From: Aquisphaera giovannonii | GTDB lineage: Bacteria; Planctomycetota; Planctomycetia; Isosphaerales; Isosphaeraceae | NCBI RefSeq assembly: GCF_008087625.1 | Contig: NZ_CP042997.1 | Location: 10,106,001 to 10,170,000, forward strand | Length of the DNA stretch: 64,000 bases | Reading direction: 5' to 3' | Shown: positions 33,366-42,644 of the stretch, in pieces | Layout of the letters: each line of letters begins with the position of its first letter | Position numbering within the stretch: the first letter of the stretch is position 1 | Program-made: the position numbers and the translations under genes | Notes under the pieces: generated by a model | Seen by the model: only the letters and a program-made list of their open reading frames with translations | What the model was told of the DNA's origin: nothing | The model's database searches: none

Positions 33366-34841
33366 TCAGGACGCCGCCGGCCGGGCGAGGCCGTTGAGGT
33401 AGGCGGCGATGACGCCGGGCTCGCGGGCGGAGCAGGCGAGATAGCCGTCGGGGCGAACAAGCCAGAGGCCACCCTCGGCGAGCGGGGGGCGGACGTCGGG
33501 GTCGAGCAGCGCCGGGTATTTCGGGACGAGGTCGGCGGCGGGGGTGGCGTCGGCGAAGAGGGCGAAGAGCGGCGCGGTGCCCGAGCCGACGGGGGCCCGG
33601 CCCGTGATCGGGGCGACGCGCTCGCCGGGCTTCGGGCCGGCGCCGGCCCCCGCGGGGCCGTTCAGCGGGCCGTGGGGATAGCCGACGGTGACCTCGGTCG
33701 CGGCCTCGGCGATGGCGTGCCGGACCGGGCCCAGGCCGAGCACGACGCGGCCGGCCAGGTTCCGCAGCGTCTGGGCGACGGGGTTCCTCAGCGTCCCGAC
33801 CGCCGTCAGCCGGTCGGCGGCCTTGAGGACCTCGTCGCCGACGGCGCTCCGCTCCGGGCTGTAGCTGCCGAGCAGGTGCTCGGCGCACGTCCCGCGGGCG
33901 ACCATCGCCAGCTTCCAGGCCAGGTTGAAGGCGTCCTGCATCCCGGTGTTCATGCCCTGGCCGCCGGCCGGGCTGTGGACGTGCGCCGCGTCGCCGGCGA
34001 GGAAGACGCGGCCGTGGCGATAGCTCGCGACCTTGCGGCCGTTGATCCGGAAGCCCGAGAGCCAGACCGGGTCGGCGGCCTTCATGCCGCCCGGCCCGCG
34101 ATCGTCCAGGATGGCCTGGACCTGCTCCAGGGTCGGCGTCGGCGGGTGCTCGGTGCCGGCGGGCGGGAGGTCGGCCACCACCCGGTATCGGCCCGGCGTG
34201 ATCGGGAAGATGACGAGGATCCCGTCGCGATGCCAGTACACCGAGACCTCGGAGTCGGGGCACGGATAGCCCGTCACGTGGACGTCGGCCAGCATCCAGT
34301 CGGCGTCCATGGTCTCGCCGGCGAACGGCGCGTCCAGGCCGTGGCGCACGGCGCTGTGGGCGCCGTCGCAGCCGGCCATCCAGTCGACCGAGAGGCCCTC
34401 CTCGCGGCCCTCGGCGTCGCGGAGCACGGCGTCCACGCCGTCGTCGCCGGCCCGGAAGCTCGCGAGTTCGACGCGACGCTCGACGGCCACGCCCTGCCCC
34501 CGGAGCCGCTCCTCGAGCAGGCGTTCGGTCTCGGACTGCGGGAGCATCAGCGCGAAGGGATAGGGGGTCGGCACGCCGTCGAGGTCGATGCGGCCGACGC
34601 GGCTCTTGCCGGCGACGATGTTGACCGCCACCGCCCGGAAGCCGGCCTCGAGGAAGGGGGCCGAGCCTTCGCCGCCGCGGTCGAGCAGCTCGAGGGTCCG
34701 GCTCCAGAGGACCAGCGCCCTGGACTTGTCCGTGCGATGCGCCGCCCTGTCCACGATCCGCACCGGCACGCCATATCGCGTCAGCTCGGAGGCCAGCGTC
34801 ATGCCGACCGGGCCGGCACCGACGATCAGGACGGGCTTCAT
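33366..34841 (-). CDS. FAD-dependent aromatic monooxygenase (PheA/TfdB type)
   Basis: A 491-residue class A flavoprotein hydroxylase. The FAD dinucleotide fold GAGPVGM is at residues 8-14, the DG motif appears as AGCDGAHSAVR, and GRVFLAGDAAHVHSPAGGQG with GMQDAFNLAWKLA is the second FAD motif. Such enzymes use NAD(P)H and O2 to hydroxylate phenols or polyketide-like aromatics. The last 100 residues form the usual thioredoxin-like C-terminal part without clear Cys residues. Start 34841 has AAGGA upstream. It faces the SDR gene convergently, so shared regulation is not evident. Confidence 0.85.
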   Translation of the reverse strand: MKPVLIVGAGPVGMTLASELTRYGVPVRIVDRAAHRTDKSRALVLWSRTLELLDRGGEGSAPFLEAGFRAVAVNIVAGKSRVGRIDLDGVPTPYPFALMLPQSETERLLEERLRGQGVAVERRVELASFRAGDDGVDAVLRDAEGREEGLSVDWMAGCDGAHSAVRHGLDAPFAGETMDADWMLADVHVTGYPCPDSEVSVYWHRDGILVIFPITPGRYRVVADLPPAGTEHPPTPTLEQVQAILDDRGPGGMKAADPVWLSGFRINGRKVASYRHGRVFLAGDAAHVHSPAGGQGMNTGMQDAFNLAWKLAMVARGTCAEHLLGSYSPERSAVGDEVLKAADRLTAVGTLRNPVAQTLRNLAGRVVLGLGPVRHAIAEAATEVTVGYPHGPLNGPAGAGAGPKPGERVAPITGRAPVGSGTAPLFALFADATPAADLVPKYPALLDPDVRPPLAEGGLWLVRPDGYLACSAREPGVIAAYLNGLARPAAS

Positions 34842-35085
34842 CGGGATTGTCCTTCGGATTGGATCGCATCGGGACATCCGGGGGCGGTCTCGGAGTGAGA
34901 TCGATGGTGACGGGGCCCCTGGCGGGCGTCAAGGCGATCAGGATCCTCGGGCCGGAGCGTGCAGCCCTCCCGGGTACGGATGCGGGGCCGCGGGCGGAGG
35001 AGGGCAACATCGCCGACCGATCCGGTGGCCGCCCCGGGCGAGCCGCGGCGAGGGACGAAGGGCGAGGCTTCCTCCTCGCGCGGAG

Positions 35086-35150
35086 GCGATCCCGCGCCAT
35101 CGCCTCCGGCTCTGCCGCAGCCACCCGGAGGGTCGGCGATCTCGACTCCC
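35086..35150 (+). repeat. Hairpin repeat, copy A (65 nt)
   Basis: This segment matches 42512-42576 at 52 of 65 positions. Its core CCTCCGG (35103-35109) ... CCGGAGG (35125-35131) is a 7-bp stem with a 15-base loop; the stem is identical in both copies while loop bases differ. Each lies upstream of a leftward gene. It looks like a small dispersed structured element. Confidence 0.5.
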
Positions 35151-35220
35151 ATAGCCCCCTCTCACACCCGGCGCGCTTCAGCCGGATGAGCCGAAGAAGA
35201 GACGTCGATTAGACGCGCCG

Positions 35221-35640
35221 CAGACGGACCTATCATATATTACGTTGTTCTGATATTGGATCATGAATCTTCCTCATTCGGGCTCCTAATGATCGGGGGG
35301 GGGCATTTCCGAAATGAAGAAGGAATCGATGATTCCGGATCGTACGTAATCCGAATAATCTTGACGTGGGCGGCAGCTCGCAGGAAAACAATGAATAGCA
35401 TTCTGGCATTCAAAAGTTATATTGTCACGCATTCGTCCAAGCTCAGGGACTGGCATGAAACATGAGGGCCCGGCTACTGGGTCGGCGACCATGTTCGTGG
35501 TCCTCTCGGCGGGATAGTCTGACGCCTGTTCCTTACGCGTCCGAGCTCGGGCTGCTGGCCCTTCTACGGCGCGGCTGATCAAGACGCTGCCTCCCAAATT
35601 TTATTTTAATATGACCATTTATTAAGATCGTGCACGCCTG
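35221..35640. other. Low-GC island
   Basis: Bases 35221-35460 are about 45 percent GC and 35581-35640 about 38 percent, against about 70 percent around them. A 69-codon frame (35256-35465, TTG start) shows no similarity and no ribosome site. The composition suggests a remnant of foreign DNA or a regulatory/promoter-rich spacer. The rest of the 34842-36144 gap shows no gene. Confidence 0.55.
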
Positions 35641-36144
35641 TTATATCGGGGCCCGTCGGCTAGTTCAGCCGGGCGTGTGGGGGACGCGAGCATGCGGTGT
35701 GGGCCGTTGCGCGTCGTGCCCACCGGTCTCGTGCCCCTCCCGGCTCCGGTACCGATTCACGCCGGCAGAGTTGCATTCGGACTCGTCGTGCGACCGGATC
35801 TTGGCGTGAGCTCGGCCGCCCTTCCAGGGTGTGCTGGCCACTCCGACAGGCCGTCTCCTGCTCATCGGGAGGCGCCCGTTCTCAAGGGGATTTGGGGGCA
35901 AAGGACGTTGTCGTCAGGCTCGGTCCTTCTTCCGCGTCCTTGAGGACCAGAGACCAAGCCCGCCATCGCTCTTCGACCCCTCGCTCTTAGGCCCGGACGG
36001 GGAAGCTCCCGTCCGCCGTGCCCGTCCGACGACCGGACCTGAGAAGAGGCTTGTCCTTCCTTGGGCTCGGCGACCACGCCGGGCGAACCTCCCCGGGCGG
36101 GGTGCCCTGACGCCCCGTCCTTCGCTTGCCCAGGAGATGCTTCC

Positions 36145-37758
36145 ATGCGGCAGACGACTCGACACCGGCGTCGATCCACCGCCTTCCGACCGGAGCGGCT
36201 GGAAGATCGCACGGTGCTCAGCACCCTGTTCGTCACCAACCCCTTTGACACCGGCGTCCCGGGCGACGGCTCGCTGCGCAGCCAGATCGCCGCCGCCAGC
36301 GCCGGCGACACGATCGCGTTCAAGCTCAACGTCGATCGAATCGCCCTGACGCAGGGTGAGCTGCAAATCTCCCAGGACCTGACCATCTCGGGCCCTGGTG
36401 CGTGCAAACTGACGATCAGCGGCCACAATGCATCGCGCGTCTTCGACATCACCGGCGGGACCGTGATCATCGCTGGGCTGACGATCGCCGACGGGCGGGC
36501 CGACGGCAAGACGCCCGTCTCCCCCGGCGAGGGCGGCGGAATCCTCAACAGCGGCAACCTGACGCTCACGAACGACATCCTGTGGAACAACCGGGCCGTC
36601 GGCGACGCATCCGTCACGGCGGGATTCCTGGGCGCCGGTCGCGGCGGAGGCATCTTCAATTCCGGCACGCTGACCGTCTCCACCTGCCAGTTCCTCAATA
36701 ATCAGGCCCGGGGCGCCGACGGCACTCTCGTCCCCGGCCTGGTCGCCGGGTTCGCCGGGGGCGGTGCCTTGGCCAACAATGTCGATGCTTCCGTCGAAAT
36801 CACCGGCAGTCTGTTCGCGGGCAACGCGGTCCAGGGCGGCAGCGGTGGCAGAGGTCCGTTCGCGGGCGCGGGCCTCGGCGGCGCAATCGTGAACAGCAGC
36901 ACACTTATTGTCTCCTGCAGCACCTTCCAAGACAACCTGGCCATCGGCGGCAACGACAATCTTGGAGACCTGGCCGCCGGCGCCACCAACACCGGCGGCG
37001 GCGCCGGTGGGGCCATCGGCAGCGGCAACCCTCTTGGAGGGGTTGCGTCGGTGACCGTGAGCGGGAGTCTGTTCGTTCACAATCAGGCGATTGGCGGCAA
37101 CGGGAATTTGGTCGCCAATCTCGCTCCCGACAATCCTTTCGCCTACCTTCTCGCCCCCAACACCGGCAGTGGCGGCGCCATCGAGATCCTCAAGGGATCG
37201 GGCGTGATCCGTGGGAGCACTTTGATCGACAACCGGGCCGTCGGTGGTCAAGGCTCAGCCGGGAGCGATGGCGGAAGCGGTGCCGGCGGCGGCATCGTCG
37301 GCTTCGCCTTCCTCGGCCCTGTGGCGATCTCGGTGAGTGACTGCACAGCCGCCCTCAACGCCGCGATCGGAGGACCGGGTGGATCAGGCGACAACGGCGG
37401 AACCGGTCTGGGGGGCGGCCTCGCCAGCGCCGGCGTCCCCGGTGCCGGCGGCGTCTACACGGCGACGCTCACCGTCAACAACACCATCGTGGCGTACAAC
37501 AAGGCCATGGGCGGTGACGGGGTCGTCGGCGGCAACGGCTTCGGTGGTGGCCTTTACAACGGCGCGTATTCCTCGCTCGTCCTCACCAACGCCAAGGTAC
37601 AGTTCAACTCCGCCATCGGCGGCGACGGCTGCCACGGGAACGACGGCGATGGCGTCGGCGGCGGGGTCTACGCCGGCCCGCTCGGGACGTTCACTCCCGA
37701 CGCTTCCACCATCAAGAAGAACCGTGCCTCCACCAGCGGCAACCAGGTCGGTCCCTGA
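36145..37758 (+). CDS. Secreted parallel beta-helix surface protein with planctomycete leader
   Basis: A 537-residue protein. Residues 10-26 (RSTAFRPERLEDRTVLS) match the planctomycete extracellular leader (Planc_extracel, LEDR-x-LLS type). The body consists of repeats with the pattern GGGI-x-N-SGTLTVSTCQF-x-NNQA, separated by Gly-rich loops, as in right-handed beta-helix proteins with polymorphic outer-membrane/pectate-lyase-like repeats. No catalytic residues are evident, so it is likely structural or adhesive at the cell surface. The ribosome site is AGGAG before ATG 36145. Base composition is somewhat less GC-extreme than the flanking metabolic genes, with more AAT/ATC-type codons. Confidence 0.8.
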   Translation: MRQTTRHRRRSTAFRPERLEDRTVLSTLFVTNPFDTGVPGDGSLRSQIAAASAGDTIAFKLNVDRIALTQGELQISQDLTISGPGACKLTISGHNASRVFDITGGTVIIAGLTIADGRADGKTPVSPGEGGGILNSGNLTLTNDILWNNRAVGDASVTAGFLGAGRGGGIFNSGTLTVSTCQFLNNQARGADGTLVPGLVAGFAGGGALANNVDASVEITGSLFAGNAVQGGSGGRGPFAGAGLGGAIVNSSTLIVSCSTFQDNLAIGGNDNLGDLAAGATNTGGGAGGAIGSGNPLGGVASVTVSGSLFVHNQAIGGNGNLVANLAPDNPFAYLLAPNTGSGGAIEILKGSGVIRGSTLIDNRAVGGQGSAGSDGGSGAGGGIVGFAFLGPVAISVSDCTAALNAAIGGPGGSGDNGGTGLGGGLASAGVPGAGGVYTATLTVNNTIVAYNKAMGGDGVVGGNGFGGGLYNGAYSSLVLTNAKVQFNSAIGGDGCHGNDGDGVGGGVYAGPLGTFTPDASTIKKNRASTSGNQVGP

Positions 37759-38635
37759 TCGGGCCTGGAATCCTCGGCGCTCGGCCGTTCCGCCCCGACC
37801 GGCGGCCCGGCCGGGCCGCCGGGGGCTCCCCTGTGGGTCGCTTGGCGGGCAAGATCCCGCATCAGATGAGCAGGCCGTCCTCATGCACCCGGTAGTTCGA
37901 GCGACCGAACGCCTCGCATTCAGCCGTACATTCGTCTGATCGCTCGCAGTCGGCTCCTTGGGTCTTCATCCCTTGTCGGCCGAGACGCCGGCGTCGGGGA
38001 TCGTCAATGGTGGTAGGACCGCCGCGTCATGAGGGCAATGCGGCGACAAGGGGGGACGTGCCCCGCCGTGCGAGGTGGCCGGGGCCCTTCGCGGTGCCGA
38101 GCCGGTCCGGTGCGTCGAGACGCACCCTGATATGGTTGTCGTCGCAAGTCCAATGAAATCGGACGGTTCGGAGACGCCCCTAATTCCTTGGCATGACGGG
38201 CGTCCGAGGGCGTCGGAGTTGCCCGATAACCCGAGTGAGGAAATGGTTGCGGCGAGGTTTCTCGACGCAACCATACGCTCTACGAGAGCCGGACCGGTCC
38301 CTCGTGGCTTAACCGGATGCCTATGGACTCCCCTCACACGACACACGCCGTGGCCTGGGGCCTCATCGGGATGCCCGTCCGTCGACTGTTTCGCCCCCCG
38401 GCCCGCCCCGGGCTACCTGCTGGAGAACAACTTCGGGATCTCGGCCTCGGAGGTCCAGCCCCTGCCCCGCGACAGCGTCTTCATCGCCCCAATGAAGGCC
38501 CGTCGCACGACGCCGAGGGCCACGACCAGTTCCCCCGCAGCGACCCGGCGCGCTGAGGGGCCCTCGCCGAGAGGGCGGGAGAGCCGTCGCGGGCCGGGCG
38601 CGGGCCGCGACGCCCCACCTGGCGGATCGCCGGTC
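37759..38635. other. Gap with relic-like DNA
   Basis: No intact gene is seen. GC content is lower than average in parts (about 38150-38330). One short rightward stretch at about 38415-38490 reads YLLENNFGISASEVQPLPRD and then SVFIAP, which looks protein-like but was not matched to a family. This region merges into the nitrilase relic at its right end. Confidence 0.45.
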
Positions 38636-38825
38636 GCCGGCATCGGCCGGTGGCGGGGGATCTCCGCCCTGGAGTCGCCCAAGGCTGATCCAATTCGGGC
38701 ACCGGCCAGGTCCACCTCGGTGACCGCGACGGTGCCCCACTCCCTCGCCCTGGCGATCACCTCGCCGGCGTGGTCGAGGCTCCCGAGATCACCCGGTTGG
38801 TGGACACGTCCTCGTAGGTGTCGAG
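38636..38825 (-). pseudogene. Frameshifted 3' fragment of a nitrilase-superfamily gene
   Basis: On the minus strand the translations TYEDVSTN, then after a one-base deletion HAGEVIARAREWGTVAVTEV and [14 protein letters not shown], match the C-terminus of the intact carbon-nitrogen hydrolase at 50456-51850 ([52 protein letters not shown]). DNA identity is also obvious over about 190 bases. Small compensating indels are present as well. The rest of the gene is missing, so this is a dead copy. Confidence 0.8.
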
Positions 38826-39042
38826 GCTTCCTTCGCCGGGCAGCATCCTGATACAGTGATCCGGCAGATCCGGGCCGGCCATGGCCTCGGATGCCGCCGT
38901 TCCGAGAGGCCGTAGGCCGGGGGAGGCCCCTCGTCCCCCGCGACGCCTCCCGAGGCCCGCCCCCACATCGCGAACCCTTCGGGCGTCGGCCTGTCTGGAT
39001 GGCGGGAGGGCGGCCCAACCTTGCCGGAGTGGAAGCGTCGCC

Positions 39043-40350
39043 GTGGGAAGACCCCTGTTCGACCACGAGCTCGACGATTATCCCTCGGCTCCCCATGCAG
39101 CTGGGGGCCTCGGGGAGCGGTCGCGGGGTGCCGGGGACAACGCCTTCCCGCATTGCCGCGACGGGGGAGGCCACCTGCTCAGGGACATCTCCCTGTTCTA
39201 CGCGGCCCTGTCCCTCGGCCTGCTGCTCATCCCCATCGCGACGCTCGCGCCGCAGTCCCCGGTCGGCCGATTCGTGAACCGGCCGGATCCGGCCATCAAG
39301 GCGGGCCTCGCGTTCTGGAGGGGCTACCTCCGGCTGCTCGCGATCTCCCAGCTCGGCCTCTGGCTGATCCCGATCGCGGCGCTCCGGCCGCGGGCCCTGG
39401 ACAACCGCGCCTTCGCGCGCTGGGCCGGGATGGGCCTGTGCTTCGATTGCGGCTTCTTCCTGCTGGCCCTCCTCTCGACGGCTTCTGAGCTCGCCCCGAT
39501 CGTCGCGGCGTGGCCGTACCTGTGCGCCGCCTGCCTCGTGGGCCTCGGCTTACTCGGCGCGGATTACCTGAGGCGTTGCGTGGCTCGTCTCCGGTGGCTC
39601 TATTCCGGGGCCGAAGGCAAGGGGGCCTCGTCGCTCACCCAGGCCATGATCACGCTCGGATTCGAGGGCGGGAGCATCCCCCCCACGCTCCGCGTGTTCG
39701 TCGTCTGGGGGATCATCGGGGGGGCGATCGGCACGCTCACCTCCGCCCTGCAACTCGCCTCCGACTTCCGGCAGGGCCCCGGCGACGAAGAGACCCGCGT
39801 CGTCGTCGTGGGCGAGGGGATCGTCCGCGGGGCGATCTCGCACGTGAGCGGCGGGCCCTACAGTTACGGGACCGACGGCCGGGCCGGGCACGGCTATTCC
39901 AGCGGCGGTTCGATGGGCCAGGATCCGGGAGAGCCGAGCTGGGTGCACTTCCGGCGCGGGGGATTCGTGGACGGGGAGGAACTCACGGCGGAGGTGATCG
40001 GCCGCGAGTTCGCCCTCCAGGGCCGGGCGGCGATCCGGGCCTGGCGCCTCGCGAACGTGGCCTTCTGCCTCTGCTTCGTCCTCCTCGTCATCGCCTCCGT
40101 GGCCGCGGCGTGGGGAAGCCCGATCGGCGTCGTCCTGTATGCGGCGTGGGCGATGATCGTCCTCACGCTCAGGGCCCTGTGGACGGCCTGGGTGCCGGAG
40201 ACGGCCGGGCCCGAGGACCTGGTCCTCGCCCTCTACCCCATGGCGGCCCTCGCCGTCCTCAGCCAGCCAGCCGTGAGGTCCTACCTGGGACGCCCACGCG
40301 GGGGAGCCGTCGCGGGGAAGCCATCCGGGCCGGCGATGATGGAACTGTGA
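39043..40350 (+). CDS. Polytopic membrane protein of unknown function
   Basis: About 435 residues if read from GTG 39043, which has GGAGTGGAAG upstream; the frame is open back to ATG 38881 but that part is low-complexity and looks non-coding. At least seven hydrophobic segments are visible, among them DISLFYAALSLGLLLIPIAT, LLAISQLGLWLIPIAAL, AAWPYLCAACLVGLGLLGA, VVWGIIGGAIGTLTSALQLA and ANVAFCLCFVLLVIASVAAA. A soluble loop of about 110 residues with a Gly/Ser/Tyr-rich stretch (GPYSYGTDGRAGHGYSSGGS) separates the first five from the rest. No family was recognised. Confidence 0.6.
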   Translation: MGRPLFDHELDDYPSAPHAAGGLGERSRGAGDNAFPHCRDGGGHLLRDISLFYAALSLGLLLIPIATLAPQSPVGRFVNRPDPAIKAGLAFWRGYLRLLAISQLGLWLIPIAALRPRALDNRAFARWAGMGLCFDCGFFLLALLSTASELAPIVAAWPYLCAACLVGLGLLGADYLRRCVARLRWLYSGAEGKGASSLTQAMITLGFEGGSIPPTLRVFVVWGIIGGAIGTLTSALQLASDFRQGPGDEETRVVVVGEGIVRGAISHVSGGPYSYGTDGRAGHGYSSGGSMGQDPGEPSWVHFRRGGFVDGEELTAEVIGREFALQGRAAIRAWRLANVAFCLCFVLLVIASVAAAWGSPIGVVLYAAWAMIVLTLRALWTAWVPETAGPEDLVLALYPMAALAVLSQPAVRSYLGRPRGGAVAGKPSGPAMMEL

Positions 40351-40375
40351 GGCCTGTTCAATGGCCCCCTCGCAA

Positions 40376-42433
40376 TCACTCCGCGGGCTGTGTTGGAGGC
40401 GGGCCGGCGGCGTCGCGGGAGGGCGGGCCGGTGGGGGCGGGGGCGGCGTGGTTCACGAGGTCGGCCAGGCCCCGGCGGTACTCCCTCATGTAGGCGTCCT
40501 CGACGGCGGGCGAGGCCCGGTCATCCGTCAGCGCCTGCAGGAGCATGGCCCGAAGGCGGCCGGCCATCGCGTCGCCTTCAGGGGTGCCGATCAGGTTCCT
40601 CTGGGCCCAGGCGTCTCGCCAGAGATGGAAGACCATCTCCTTGCCCTCGCCGTTGCGGATGTACTGGTAGCCGAAGGGCGCGACCAGGGACATCTCGAAC
40701 CCGCCCCGGTTCGGAGGCTTGCCCCCGGGCGACGGGAAGGCCGTCGCGTCGGCCTTCTCCGACAGGGCGGGGCTGGAGGGCGGGTCGAGGGCCCGGCCGG
40801 CTGGCACGCGCCAGTACGCCGCCAGCGATCGCCCCGGGAACGGCGAGCCCTCTCCGAGGCCCAGGAGGTCCATCAGCGTCGCGGGCAGGTCGCGCAGGCT
40901 CACGGCGGTCCCCTCCGCCCGGCCCGAGGGCGCCCCCGGGGCGAGGATCACCAGCGGCACGCCCACCTCCTGGATCTCGACCGCGTGCGCATGGCCCCAG
41001 ATGTTGTGCTCGCCGAACCCCTCGCCGTGGTCCGCGGTCAGCACCACGATCGTGTTCTCCAGGAGCCCCCTGCCCTGGAGCGCATCCATCAGCCGTCCGA
41101 ACTGCTCGTCGAGGAAGGCGATGCACGACTCGTAGCAGTCGCGGACCAGCGTGTAGTCGCGCGGCGTCAGGTCCCCCTTGATCGCCCCGATGTAGTCGAA
41201 GAGGGTCCGATAGTCGCCAGCTCCCCTGGGCGCGATCCCGAACCGACCCGCGAACCGGGCCGGTGGGACGTACGGCTCGTGGGCGTCGAACAGGTTCAGG
41301 AACGCGAAGAACGGCCGATCCGCCCTCCTCCGGTCCAGCCAGCCCAGGAACGAGGCGTTGATCCCCTCCGCCCCGCTCGCCTGGAGCGTCGCCCATTTCC
41401 GCTCGTAGGGATCGACGTAAAGGAGCAGTCGCTCCAGCACCCACTTGCCCGGGACGGTGCGCGTCAGCAGGGCCCGCGGCGTGAGTGCATAGTCGTCGTA
41501 ATGGACGAAGCCGCGGTCCAGGCCCGTCTCGTAGTTGCAGGAGTTCGTGTTCCCGACGAATCCCGCCGTCTGGTACCCCCGCGAGGACAGGTACTCCGCG
41601 AGCGTCCGATGCGGCGTGTCGAGCGCGGGCTTCCACTGAGCATCGATCTGGAACGGCCAGTACCCCGTGAAGAAGGTGGCATGGGACGGATACGTCCAGG
41701 GCGAAGGGGCGAGCGCCTTGCCGTAGCGAACCCCCTTGGCCGCCCATCGCGCCAGGTTGGGGGTCGTCTCCCGCGCATAGCCTTGCAGGCCGAGGCTCGT
41801 GCTGCGGACGGTGTCCCAGACGATGAGCACGACGTTGGGCGCCGACGCCGACGCGGCGGGGAGCGAGGCGACCGCCCGCGATTCGCCGATCATCCGCCGC
41901 CCGGTCGTGCCGGCGAAGCCGAGGACCAGCAGGCAGGCAAGGCCGGCCAGGCTCCTGCGCACCCAGCCGACGCGGGGGCCGAAGCCCCGGGCCGCCACGA
42001 GGTCGCTGAACAGCCTGCCGATGCCGGCGGCCAGGACCAGGGTGGAGAGGAGATGGAGGGGCAGGCGGAGCAGGGCGAACCAGGACGCGAGCGTCGCGAG
42101 CAGCCAGGAACAGGCCCGGAGCGACGACCGCCGGGGCCATCGCCACGTCACGAGGGCCAGCACGGCCGCGGGCGGGAGCATCAGCGCGACGTGGCCGAGC
42201 GGGACCGTCCAGAGGAAGTCTCGGGCAGTTCGATACGACCCTTCCGGGTTCAGGGCGAACCTCTTGAGGACGACCTCCCCGACATCAACATACCCCGCGA
42301 CCAGCCCCAGCCAGGCCGCCATGAGGAGCACGGCAACGGGGGTCGCCGGGCGGGCGTCGGCCCGGCCCTCCGGGGACGTCGAGCGAGCCTCATCCATCAC
42401 CAACGGCCTCGACGGATCATTGAGCGGGGGCAT
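40376..42433 (-). CDS. Membrane-anchored sulfatase-like (alkaline phosphatase superfamily) hydrolase
   Basis: A 685-residue protein. The N-terminal 175 residues contain about four membrane segments; the catalytic domain begins at NVVLIVWDTVRSTSLG (metal Asp207). Other family motifs are VVLTADHGEGFGEH and FLNLFDAHEPY. In true sulfatases the C/S-x-P-x-R motif supplies formylglycine; here the matching segment is SPWTYPSHATF with Thr247 at that place and no Arg, so formylglycine cannot form. A Thr nucleophile is used by related phosphotransferases such as phosphoethanolamine and lipoteichoic-acid enzymes. A phosphodiester or phospho-group transfer activity on the outer face is therefore more likely than sulfate ester cleavage. 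Confidence 0.75.
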   Translation of the reverse strand: MPPLNDPSRPLVMDEARSTSPEGRADARPATPVAVLLMAAWLGLVAGYVDVGEVVLKRFALNPEGSYRTARDFLWTVPLGHVALMLPPAAVLALVTWRWPRRSSLRACSWLLATLASWFALLRLPLHLLSTLVLAAGIGRLFSDLVAARGFGPRVGWVRRSLAGLACLLVLGFAGTTGRRMIGESRAVASLPAASASAPNVVLIVWDTVRSTSLGLQGYARETTPNLARWAAKGVRYGKALAPSPWTYPSHATFFTGYWPFQIDAQWKPALDTPHRTLAEYLSSRGYQTAGFVGNTNSCNYETGLDRGFVHYDDYALTPRALLTRTVPGKWVLERLLLYVDPYERKWATLQASGAEGINASFLGWLDRRRADRPFFAFLNLFDAHEPYVPPARFAGRFGIAPRGAGDYRTLFDYIGAIKGDLTPRDYTLVRDCYESCIAFLDEQFGRLMDALQGRGLLENTIVVLTADHGEGFGEHNIWGHAHAVEIQEVGVPLVILAPGAPSGRAEGTAVSLRDLPATLMDLLGLGEGSPFPGRSLAAYWRVPAGRALDPPSSPALSEKADATAFPSPGGKPPNRGGFEMSLVAPFGYQYIRNGEGKEMVFHLWRDAWAQRNLIGTPEGDAMAGRLRAMLLQALTDDRASPAVEDAYMREYRRGLADLVNHAAPAPTGPPSRDAAGPPPTQPAE

Positions 42434-42511
42434 GGAGTGCGTACACGAGGAGTATAACCCGGGGGCGATACGGAGCGGGCATCCGCCTGGAGCCCCGCCT
42501 GCAAGGCTGGA

Positions 42512-42576
42512 GCGATCGCGTAGCGTCGCCTCCGGCCCTGCCGCGGCCGTCCGGAGGGGCGGCCATCTCCCCTCCC
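42512..42576 (+). repeat. Hairpin repeat, copy B (65 nt)
   Basis: Second copy of the element at 35086-35150 (52 of 65 positions). The stem is CCTCCGG (42529-42535) / CCGGAGG (42551-42557). It lies about 80 bases upstream of the sulfatase-like gene start. Confidence 0.5.
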
Positions 42577-42644
42577 GCGCGAGGCGTACGATCCGGCCGG
42601 ATGGACCACGCGACCCGCCCCATGAGCCTACCCCGGGGCGAAGG

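Noticed and set aside
35256-35465. 69-codon frame in the low-GC island
   Set aside because: TTG start, no ribosome site, no similarity.
35640-35700. tRNA-like string near GGGCCCGTCGGCTAGTTCAG
   Set aside because: No acceptor stem pairing, no T-loop GTTCRA motif and no plausible anticodon arm could be drawn.
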